From: Solea solea
Taxonomy: Eukaryota; Chordata; Actinopteri; Pleuronectiformes; Soleidae
DNA: 64,000 bases
Direction: 5' to 3'
NCBI RefSeq assembly: GCF_958295425.1
Contig: NC_081144.1
Location: 21,366,853-21,430,852 of the forward strand
The notes beneath the pieces are model-generated. The model had not been told where the DNA came from. It saw only the letters and a list, made by a program, of their open reading frames with translations, and did not search any database. The position numbers and the translations under genes were made by a program. This document shows, one piece after another, positions 1 to 12,400 of the stretch. Positions within the stretch are counted from its first letter, which is position 1. Each line of letters begins with the position of its first letter.

Positions 1-351
1 CATATACGGTATGTATATTATGTAAGTGAAATACCTTCAAGGCATTTACTGATAACATATGGATTATTCAGCTCAAAAAATGTGCCGTGGAGATCACAGT
101 GATATTGAACTTTGACCAAGAAAAATCTAATCATATTCCAGTTCAAGTACAAGTGTGTTGCTAATGTAATGAAATTCCCTGCAGGAGCCTCTGAGGCATC
201 ACGTTCACAAGAACGGGATGAACAGACGGACAACACATGAAAGCTTAATGCTTCAAGGGACAGCTGCTGCCGCTGCTGCACAGGGGCATGAAAATGGCAG
301 TAATTTCTCACTGACACAATGGAAAGGGTGTTGGGAGGCTGTCAGACTTAC
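1..351. other. cpne9 intron 6, partial
   Basis: This is intronic sequence running off the left edge. I see no exon, repeat or RNA gene in it. Confidence 0.7.
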
Positions 352-428
352 GAGAGGTTCTTCTCCAGCCGTCCTCCTGTGGAGCCAATGATTTCTCCAA
401 GGGTACAGAAGGTCTGGCCAAGAAAGTC
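352..428 (-). CDS. cpne9: cpne9 coding exon 6 (end of C2A)
   Basis: This 77-nt exon follows a pyrimidine-rich acceptor ending CCCTGTAAG and ends at donor GTAAG. It encodes [19 protein letters not shown] and then RLEKNL plus TC of a Ser codon, the conserved end of copine C2A. It ends in phase 2. The next exon, expected to begin near GVPGKKCG, lies outside the window. Confidence 0.94.
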
Positions 429-3400
429 CTTACAGGGAGAAAGATAGAAAGGAGACAAATAATTGCATCAGAGAGCAAAGAGAGACTTCTGGTTTCACAA
501 CAGACTGGTAGAGAGGGAAAATAACCAGAAATACGACCTCTATAGCACTGGGGAAAAAAAACAGCGCAATAATTATGAACAATTCATCATACTTCAACAA
601 ATTTAATTAAAAGTTTTAGATGTCAAACTCACGGTCACATGTGACCCCCCCAATTTACAATACAGTTTTTGAATCATAAGTGCATTCATATTGTAAACTA
701 TTCATTATTCCCTATCAAAACCAACACTTTTATTTTGAAATTACATGGACTATCATCATAAATATTATTTCAATGCCTTACTGACCAAACGAGACACTCG
801 AGTTTGAGACCCCTGCATTAAAGTTTGATCAAATCTCATTGACTTTTCACTGTGTCACATTTAGGAGATTATATTGACAGAAATTGGATATACTGTACGG
901 AACATACAAACAAATATGGCTATGTATTACTTCCGAACATGACTCAACCTTTTAAATTGCCATGTATTATACTAACAAGATTAAGGCCTTGAAGTCCTAA
1001 TGAGCTTCACTGAGTAAGATATTTTTATGAGCTTGAAAAGATTGTGCTTGAGGCAAATGTTTTCATTCCTAATAGAAGATGAGAAATGTTTTTTTTTTGT
1101 TTTGCCCACACACTACAGAGACGTGAACATCAAACAGCAAGGAGATGGCACACATGGCACGATGAAATTCCTGCACGGTAACAAGACGAGCGTTACATGT
1201 CACTGCTTTATTGTGTGCATGGGCGTGAGTTGAGCAGGTGTAGGTGCAAGACACACACAAAAAAAACATGCACAATCTGCTGAAGGGGACTGTGTCAAGC
1301 AACACCAACATGTGTTTTTGCTTTTAAAAACAAGTTGTGAAAGTTGCTTTACCTGAGTGAACGAAAATGTAGAAAGACAAAATGAAGGCTATATGGTGGA
1401 AGCTTTCCAGGAGGGAGCTGGAGGTGTTTGTCCTTGATGAGATAAGATGAGAAAAAAAAAACGTGAGGAAAACACAAGAAAATTAAAGTGTATGAAATGA
1501 AGCAAAGTCTCTTCAGGGACATGATTATATATATCAGAAACTTAAAAGTGAAATGAATGAAGTGTAATTGTAGGACTCAGGAGGGAAAACGCAATCTGCA
1601 CATAAACTACTCACCTTCTGTTCTCCCGTGTGATTCATTTTGTGAAGAGAGATGAGAAAATTGTGTCAGGATATGGATTTAAAGACTCACAAAAACCAAG
1701 TGAGTGTTTTATTCATGCTGTAGTTTGTGGCTTTTCAATAACAACAAATGTTTAAGTCGAATCATTACCAAATGAGTTCACCTCAGCTCCGTATGACTCT
1801 GCAGTTTTTTGTTTATGTGTCTGTGGAGACATTCCCACACTGCACACAGAGTGACCCGCACAGCGGGGTAGGGGAAGAGGAGGAAGCACACAGCGCGAGT
1901 AAAGCCTGGCCCACACGAGAAGATTTTCAAATCTGACTTGGTGTCACACTTGGTGTTTCATCAATACATTTCAGGAAGGAGATTCCAGTGCGATTTGTGC
2001 GTGCGCAATGTTTTGTGCTGAGAAACGGATGAAGTCACGGCTGAGAAGACGGAATAAACGCCTTGTACAAGTTACGGTTCTGAACAAAAGAATGCAACAT
2101 CTGTTTCTTGGTCAACTCGAAAGGCACCCACGATTGTTGGAAGTTTGAGATCGGGACCGAAATCAGGCCAATTGTCCTCTAGTGTGGGGCAGACTTAAAG
2201 TGAGACCGCTTCATTCAGCAGAACTATGGCTGAAAAAACTCTTTAGAATAGTTTCAGAAGTGGTTTTAACTTCGAAAAATAAACCTGGACGTTCAGTAGG
2301 ACTTCACAACCATAAAACATAACTTACCAAAGGAAATCCTCTTTAGTTTTGTCACTCTGTGTGCATGTGTCGGGTCATAGAGCCTGTATTATTTTGGTAA
2401 GTACTCAGAAAGATTACTTGGAAGTCCACAAGGGATGACAGAGGTTCCGCACTAGAGATTTAACCATATGAGTAACACTGACTACAATGTGATAGATTTC
2501 AGAGTAAAAAAAACGTCATTCAAGTACCACATAGTGTACTTACGTATTTGGAAATGTTGCAGCTTCTGGAGTCCACGTTGTACCTGTGAGAAACAAATGT
2601 GAGGACAGCGGAAGAACTTGTTCTTAAGTAATTCAGCACAACATCATGCACAGATCCACTGATGGATATTTTGGAGCAACACATTATTGAATAACAGTGT
2701 AAAAGCTTTAAAATGAATTTGCCTCAGTAATGATCTTTAGCTAAAAACTGCACAATTGCATTATTCTTAGTTAGTTAAGGCACAGCTAGATCTTAGGTAG
2801 AGTGGTCACACATTCACTGACAATCCTGGACCTCTGATGCCATGTTTTACATGCGTCATTTCTAAGTTTTTGCACATGCATACTTAGTCTCACATTCCAT
2901 TCCAGTAGCTTAAATTTCTCGCCAGAAGCTCTTCACCATTTGTATGTCTTTGAGCAATGGCTTTTACATGTGTTGCAGTTGGTGGTCTTTGAAACACGGG
3001 AAGCTCATTTCAGGCTTACTTATTTATACATAAACTCTGCAGATACATTCTGTAATAGTGTTTTTTATTTACAGTGCATATGTACAAACAAAAATGGTCT
3101 ATATCGCTGAGCAAATAACGACCAGCTATTTGTCTACAGACTTCCCTCACAAAATCCACACAGAACTAAGGCAGAAAAGCCTCTACTGTCGTGTATGTTT
3201 CTGCCACGATGTCAATCAAAAACTGGTCCCGCCTTTCAAACAGTTCCTCCAATGATCCAGCAAAAGCCCAGCGTCTGCACCCGACTACTGCTCCATTGAC
3301 TCAGAGAGAAGCTGAGCTTTTGTGGAAGTGATGTTTTTCTGATTTTGTCCAAAAACCTATTCTGTGTCCCACAGAGAATTGCTCCAAGTGTTTTGACTGC

Positions 3401-6400
3401 AGAGGCTGCTACAGGAATACAAATATCACAATGATCATGATCAGTAATCCGTGATTAACAGCTGATTCTGAATGAACTATTGACCCGTACAACACAGTAC
3501 ATATTTGATGACATTGATGACGTCTTTGCCTTTGACAACCTCAAACAAGTGCCCATGGTAAACGTGTTCTTTATTGTCTCTTATGACCTAAACAAGAGCG
3601 CACCAAAAACTGTGTTCGTCTGCATAAGGTCCTCACGTAGCACAAAGTATCCAGACCCTGGCCTTAGCCACAGCATTGTTGTACACATTCCTAAACATAC
3701 AATGAATAATAATACAGTATATAACAATGATCATATGGTGAAGAAAGCTTTGGAGCTGTTGAGAGACAAATATAACAATGAAAAGTAATGCACCCAGTAA
3801 TGAATCTGCCTACTTTTGTTTGGGAAATTCCCTCATGCAATAAAGGCAAGTATAACTCCAAATATCAGGGATAAAAATGACAAAAAGCAATGTTGTTAGA
3901 TACATATTTTGTATTTGAGATAAATCCACTTTAGTCTCAAAGTTATTTAACAGATGATAAACTTTAAATGCACTAAAGTAAAAAAGTGAATATCTTCATT
4001 GACCAGAATGCCAGACTGCTTGATATACAATTCCCATGTAAGCAACACTGGCAATCATTGGCATACCATTTCAGATTTGTATTCATTTTTTGAGAAACAA
4101 ACACCTGGAAAAGTATTTGAACCAGGGATGCTAATTTAAATCAGAAGGATTTTGGAAAGAGTCAGTGTTTTAATTTCTTTTCATGATTGGACATTTAAAA
4201 AAAATGCTGGCTTGTTTAGTCTAATGGGGGAAAATGAGCTTTTCCTCAAAGTAAAAAGATTGGCTTTATTCAAATGTAATCAAGGGCATTGCTACCTTAG
4301 ATTAGTTTGCTTCAAATCCATGTGGGTATACCAGGAAGCATCATAGTTTCAATTTAAATTCACGTTTATTCAGGAAAAAGCGACAAAAAAAATACTTACA
4401 CATCAAACCTTAGATTCTGTTTCTCTTCAAAGAAGAAATCCAGGACAAACTTCCTGACAAAGTCTGGATTGCGAGTGTTATCTATTACTTCTGTCCTGCC
4501 AAACTACAAAAAAAAACAGAAACAGAAAGAAGTGATAATTGGTGATAATAGAAGCACGGATTAACAAATCAATACCTACTACGAAGCATTAAGTAACGGA
4601 TTAGAGGAAGAAGTGAATAAAAATGCATGAGATTGGGCAGCAATCAGTATCACCCTATTGATTGGGATCAACAAAATAAAAAAGCTCCTTTGAAAAAAAA
4701 AAAATAAATACACCACCACATTGAATCACACTGAGCCATGTGCTAAGCTGTGAGTCCCTAAAGAAATCAGACGTCTACATTAAAGCAACATTAGAGCCAG
4801 CATTCTACCCTGCCAGCCCACAAAGGTCCCAGCTCCAGCTTCTCTCCAGAGCCAGGCCATCTCTCCATCTCTCCAACAAACACACCAGTAATCCCCCCCA
4901 GTGGACTGCCAGCCTCGCCTCCGCGGCCTGTCTGACGGCGCGGCGTAATGAGCTATTGATCTTGGCACTGCCTCAATACCTTGACTCATGTCTTTAGTGC
5001 CCAGCGCACATAATCCATGCTATCAGCTGTGTCCCAAGCCTATCCATTACTGAGGCCTTACAGAACCTACCTGCTGTATCGACCCAAAGGGAAAATCCCA
5101 TGATATTTCCTTGTTGTGTTTCTATTTTCAAGGTGTCTTTTGGTTTGTAACCTCACTCAGGTGTGATTGGTTAATGGGTGCTGAGGCATTGTGAGTGAAG
5201 ACTACGGAATTGCTTTGTTACTGGGGAAGATGTTTTTGGTCATTAACAACTAATGGTCCCTACATTTTGGTGTATACCGAGTGTAAAGGACGGTAAAAAT
5301 GGCTCTATTAGCGATACCTTGTACTTCCAATAATCTCTCAACCTACTTATTTGTTTCCCTCCCCTGTTATTTAACTGTTATTTTGGCCTCGAGCATGTTT
5401 CTCTGTGAACCAGTCCATTTCTGATCCTGGGTAAATGTTCCTTCACAAAGACTCACAAAAGGAGGATTTGTGTTCAAGCAACCACTGTTGTGTGGAAAAT
5501 TGCATTCCATTGTGTTTGGGTAAAGTAAATGGAGTTCAGGTGGACTACCTATGTGGGATTAGAAAGCCTTACTCAAGTTTAATATAGAGCCACTGCAGAT
5601 ACTGGTTGCTAAGGAAATCTGAAGGCTATTAGCCGGTAGCTGATTGTGTCTTATAGTTTATTTAATGGGTAAACAATACAACATTTGGTGCATATGTAAG
5701 TAGTGTGAGAAGTAATTTGATAGTGTTAGCCTTTTGGTTAGAGGTAGCAAGGAGAACAACACTCACACAGAAATGGAAAATATTCAGATCACAGCAGGCC
5801 AAAGTAAAATGTATGTGAGAATCCTCATAAAATATTACTTCTAGAGGTTTATACTATTCCTAACAATTTGTGAGAATAACTAAATAGTCCCTCGGCTGTT
5901 AACTGGTAACACTATAACATTATGTGCACAACTCACAATTTTATTCAGTCCAAAAATGTTAATTCTTCATGACACAATTCAACATCAATGCAGGATTAAA
6001 AAAGCCTGTCTATAACATTTAGTTCTTCCTTGCCCTCAAAGTCAGAAAAAAACACTATTTTATTGATCCCAGTCATGCATGGATGGTGTCTCTTCCACAA
6101 ACTGCACACATTCTCTTGTTACTGGAGGCAAGAAAAAGTAACAAGACTGTATCTGCAAATAAGAATTACATTTTTTGACAACTGTTAAGATACTTCCTGA
6201 CAAAAATCCAATTTGTGTAATGCCAGTATACCTTAACAATCACAGTTACATCATCTTGCCAAAATGTCAGAGTGTTCAAAGTTGTCATAGCCCAATGTAT
6301 ATGCTAACACAAACTTAAAACTCGAAAGAAAGTAGAAAAAAAGTTAAAGTAATCATCCTGAGAGCTGGACCTGGCTCTGAGCCTGAAAACGCTCGCCAAC

Positions 6401-9400
6401 TCACGAGATAGTTACAATAGTTTTATCTTTTTTTTCCCTCTGTGGTTTGTTTTTCTCTCTATCTGACATCTTGTTCCTGGGATTGTAAAGAGTTCCATTG
6501 AGCGAAGCATTTTATTGAAGAAAAATAATCCACAGAGGTCTCATGGGCATCTCGAATCCCACAGATTTGTTTCACCTCTGTCAGTGGCCGCACTCGTCTC
6601 AGCCACTTCCGTTAGAGTAAACCAGTGCCATCACCACATTTCATAGTTTTGAATGCTGGCGTGACCAGGTGTTTATGTTGGTTACTGAAGCATGGAACCA
6701 CATATGCCTACATTTACACTGCATGGTGCAAGGGACCAAATAATGATCTGGCACAAATCAGCTATGACCCATGAAGGTGTGAGCACATGGATTCAGATAT
6801 TGTGAGAGCAGTTTCAAGCTTCATTTATATATGTACCCAGTGGACCCATGTGAGGGTTTCATGCCTTTCAAGGCCCCCTTTACACCTGACATAAGAATGT
6901 GTTTTCTGTGATCAGATAGCGATCGGAAAGCGCTTCACCGCATGCATTACACACGGTATTAACAAGCGTCTTCGGTGTCCACAAGACCTGACTGCTATCT
7001 GATCATGTTCGTCCCCCCTAAATCACCTCTCCCTCTTCTTCTGCAAAGATTTCCAGCAGCCGACTACAGCCTGCCCTGTGTGTCGTCATATCAACAACAA
7101 CACAAACATTAGCCTCATGTTAAGTTGTGCTATTGTATGGACTCGTCTTTGCTTTTTGCCAGCCGACAAAAGCAGAGGTACGTTGATGTGGATGTAGCAA
7201 GACTCATTATTGTATTCACACTTAAGTTCAATGTAGTCGCGATGCGTCTCTGACCACCTCCCAAAGTGGTTTGGCAGATTGGATAATAATCTGTCTTGGG
7301 TGTATTTACACCTGTACTTATAAATGGTTAGGCACTATCCGATTGCAATCTGATCACAGTAAACACATTTTAACGGCAGGTGGAAAGGAAGCCTAAACAC
7401 AGGGTCGAAGATTCATAAATTTCATAATATCACTTATCACTTTCAGTTTCAGCCTACTAACCTACTAACCATTGTCAACTGCTAATGCAGATTTTAGACA
7501 TGGGGGCTACTTTTGGAAGACAATGTCAGCAGGAAAAAAATCACAGACATGGCCAACATAACGGAATAAGACATCAAGACCTGCAGTGTAAATGCAGCCA
7601 TAGACAGATCATGTGTTATCTTCCATCAGCCGCCACAGATGATTGCTGGGAGATTGTAAAGTGGAGGCTCATATCTATTTGGCTGTGAAAAATGATCAGA
7701 AAACTATTTCAGTGCACAGCCTCATTCAGCTCGAACAATAAATGGCTGGAAAAGAGGATGGACAACAATAACCTTAGACAAACCACTGAAAAAGAAAAGA
7801 TCCATCATGTCGGGAGGAATATGGTTTAGCTGGGGACATCCGGATATTGTGGTATGAGCAATTGTATTCTGTTTTCATAAAATAATTCATGATTTCTCCT
7901 TTAAATTAAAGATTTTACTTACAATGCACATTTATGATCTGCTCATTATGTTGGTATACTGTGTGTACAGCTGGCAGCGAGACGTTTACCCTGTTGATAG
8001 CGGTGCAATTCATGCCGCGTTTTTGATTAAGCCCTGTCACATGGCATAAAAAAGGTGTGAGGTGTCTTGAAGCGAGTGAATAAATGGCAGAGACATCAGT
8101 ATTGACTTTGAATTTGAATTTGCAAATGGGTAAATACACCAACTCAGGACACGAAGTCATGGGCAAATTAGGGTAGATAAGGGAAAATAGGGCTGTGAGA
8201 TGGAAAAAAAGAAGAAAAGAAATTCACAGAGGCCATAATGAAGAGCCATGTTAACCTGCTGTTAAAAGGAATGACAGAGGCTGAGACAGCAAGAAGTCAG
8301 AAGGAGCAGATGGTGCATATTTAAAAGCACCAAAAAGAAGTCTCTGAGTCATGATATCAATTCCCTTTGTCTAATAAAGCCGATATAATGACACTCATTT
8401 TATTCTCTGACCTCTATTGTTCACTTTTTGGCTGGGGTCAGTTGTGGGGGGTTATACTTCTTCTTCTACCTGACTCAATTTAAGACAGAGGTTATACTTG
8501 TGTGGGCAAGTGAAGAGGCTGACACTTCTAATTTTCTACAACAGTGTTCTCGAGGCTTTGTCTCCGGACTTCAACTTAATAACACTCCTGAAAATCACTA
8601 CTATCAAACACAATGTTCTTTGACGGTAATACTTATATAGCACGTTAAAAAAGAGAAGAAATTTACAAACGACTGAGTGAAATATTAGATCTTCATACTG
8701 GAAAACAAAACATTCCTTTGCTTACCTCCCTCCATTCTTTGGTTCCCACACCTTGCAAATACAGGACGACGACTGGAAGGGGAACAGATGGAGAAGATTC
8801 CAGAAAGGGGGGCAAGATGAAAAGAAGGAGGAAAAAGGGATTAGTGTGATGGATTAAACACATTAAACAGCTCAGGTAGGAAAATTAAAATCTATCAGAT
8901 GTGGTTAGAAGCAAATTTAGTTTCACTCACATCAAAGTAAATTGTTATCATGGCAATAACTTTGTTTTCTCTTCCCCCTCATTTCATATTTTACAGATAT
9001 CCCGGATTCCAGAGTTTCACACCACAGGTACTACAAGTACTACACTATAACTACACATTATATAGCTACTTATTACTGCTAACGTTATTATCCTCATCCA
9101 CCCTTCATCTATAGCTCGTCCTTTCCCTATGGTCACGTGAGGAGCTGGAACCAATCCCACATGGCGGTGGGGGCAAGAGGCGTGTTACACGCTGGACGAG
9201 GTGATGAAGATGATGTATGATGATGATGATAATTGTTTGTTATTGATTCTTGAAATACACCTGCTACACAACCATACCTGGTACCCATCTCTCCTCTATC
9301 TTCCTCTCTCATTTCCATTCTTCTTTTCACCCACCTCTCCTTCACTAACCCCCTTTCCTTCCCCATACTTTCTCTCCTACCACAGCCGGTCGAAGCAGGT

Positions 9401-12400
9401 GGCCGTACACTCCCAGTCTGGGTCTGTCAGAGATGTATTCATGTTAAAAGGGAGGTTATATTTTTTTCTCTCTCCATTGTTGCTAAGTGTATGCTCATTG
9501 TGTTGCTTTGGATTTTCTCTATGATGCTTGTAAGGACTTGACCTTACCTTGTAAAAAAGTGCCTTGAGATAATGTACTGTATGTTATGAATCAGTGCTAT
9601 AAAAAAAAAAAAGAAATGAAAGATAGCAAAAGGGTCAAAATTGATATCGACACCTTCTCATGTTGCTGTAGGGTCTTTCTGCGCGGATGTTGTATGTTCT
9701 CCACGTATGAGTTGTTACTCCAGCTTCCTCCCACAGTCCAAAACCACGCAGATTGGGGATTAGACTAACTCGTCAGTAAACTGGCCATAGGTGTGAACGG
9801 GTCATCTGTGTATGTTTGGCCCTGTGATGGACTGGAGACATGTCCAAAGTGTCCCCCCGCCTTTCACCAGATGTTGGACCTCAAGAGGACCGCCACAATA
9901 TATCATACCTTTGGGTCATTTTCTCATGTTTGACAACTGCAGGACAACACTGGCTAATCAAGGTAATGCATTTTCTGCCTGTCTAATCTGTCAATATTGA
10001 TAATAATAGAGAGGCAGAATTGCTGAGTATAATGCATACGGTGTAATTATAAAGACTGTATGAAACATAATTGTGGGCCCAAGAAACAACAAAATCAGTC
10101 ATGCTGTGCCCAAGCCTGACACATGCTAATGTTTAACTGACAAAAGCCCTTTAGCAGCTGTGGTGAGAACTCCCATTTGCTGGTAGCATACAATAATATT
10201 ATTATTATTATTATTATTATGTGCCTGCCAGATCTGAAAAACAATTCCAGACATCAGCCACCTCCTGCTTAAAATTTTAAACATGTAAGGAGGTTCTACT
10301 GTGAAAGAATAGGGGCCTATTTACCGCATTAGCAACAAACAAACCAGAACTATTGTATTTTAGAATTAAATAATAATACCTCTCTTGCCTCTCTTATCTT
10401 TTGCTCCATCTTAATCTAATTTCGCTATACCAGTGTCTGAGGTACATGTGAGGAAGAGGAGGGTGATGAGAGAGCAAATTATCTTATTGGGAATAAATCA
10501 GCCTCCTGTGAAAAGTCCATACCTGACTTTGCTCGGCCTCTTTACACCACTGTATTTTAACGTTGGTAATAATGGTGTTACTTCAAGAGCTGAAAAAAAG
10601 GTGGTACTTGGTATAAAAGGTTCAAGAACCACTGCTCTAAAGTCTAAAGCATATCATTTGAAGATATTGGGGGCAGTAGGAGCCAATCTCAGCTGACAAG
10701 TTAGAGACAGGGATAAAGGATTGACAGGTCTGTCCTATCTCAGGGCCAATGTTAAAAGATAAACAACCCTTCACACCTCCATGTTCAATCTAGAGTTTCC
10801 AGTTAGCCAAACCTCAATCAGTCTGCATTTGGATTGTGGGAGCACGTTTAAATACCTGGAGAAAAACCCCACACACAGGAAGAACATGAAAACTCTGGGG
10901 TGGAGTGGTGCAGAAACCACCACACCATCATGTAGCCCTTGATACATGTTGGAGAAGGTTCATTTCCATGTTGAAATATAAGACATGTGAGGCAAAAGAG
11001 TTGGTGAATTGTATCCATCACATTTATACTAGAAAGAAGCACATCCACATGACATCATGAGACAATGAGCCTTGCTTTGTTGCCTAATTAGATACAATGA
11101 ATTTGTACATTTTTAGCTTCTCCAGAAAAGACCATCTCTTGTTCGACCAGAGAGAGCAGCACAGCTGAGTGTGTGTCTATGTAACGGAACACATTCTTGG
11201 TACTTGGTAGTTTTTCATATACTGGATATCTGGTATATGAAAAATGTATATCATTAAAAAAAATAAGGTCCAGTTTTTGGTATGATCCGGTGTACCGCCC
11301 ACCACTAAAGTGCACTATGTTTGGACACCTGCAGCCAGAAACAAGCAAATACAATCATTTCCAAATCTCATCAACAGCCCTGCACATGCATGAATTATCT
11401 CAATTATATAATCACGACTGCTTGAGTGAAACTTTTATCTGAAAGTTTGGCTTTCCTTTGCAACACACACCCACAGCTTCATTGCACTGGAAACAAAAAG
11501 TAAACAAAGTGAATGGAGTACCATCCTGGTGTCCCTTAACTATTCATTACTCGTGGCTTTGTGTTTATCAAGTCCTACTGCGGTTTGTTCGCCAAACATT
11601 AACATTCGTCTTCTGAGAAGAAATTGTACAAATTTGCTTTGAGTGCGACTGCATACATTTACAATCGCACTGAGGCAGCCCAATTATAACCCACAGAGAT
11701 TTCATACTGTCATGCTAGGCTAAGATACACTCACACAGTATGTGCATGCAGCGGCAAAACAAAGCTCATTAAAAGATCTTATGGGATGCATTGATAATTA
11801 GCCAAGTGTTGCTCTGCATGTCTAGACGGGCACATCAGCCCCTGCGTGCCTCTGAAGTTTGGACATTAGCTCTAATGAAGTTCAGACTATCTAAACTGGT
11901 AGATGATTAAAACCACATCTTCTGTCCTAATGAGCCATTAACGGAGGGGAGATAACAGAAAGGGCAGCACGCAGACAAGCGCTTGGACAATACATCTTTG
12001 GAGGAAATACTTTGGCAGATTATTTATCTTACTGAAAGCATACAGTTCTGCATCTTTCAAGATAAGTTATTCAATTTGTTTGCCTCCAATTAAATTCCAG
12101 AAAAGAAAACATGACAAATATACAATGGGGATTTAATCTGTTTGCAAAGTCATGGCTCGATGCTGATTCTGGCCCAACAGCCGAAATAATGATGTTCAAG
12201 AGACAAAGTTTAGTCTCTTCATCCGAGATCAAACTCACAAGACCTTGTGGTTTGCCTCAAGGTTGCACAATAACATCAGGCCGACAGCAGGCTCAGACTA
12301 ATCCACACAGAGGTTACATCAGGGTTAGGCCATGTACAATGAAGCTGACTGATTGCCTGCTTCATGGAAAGTGACTGAGAAAGGAAAGGGCCCATCTGGT

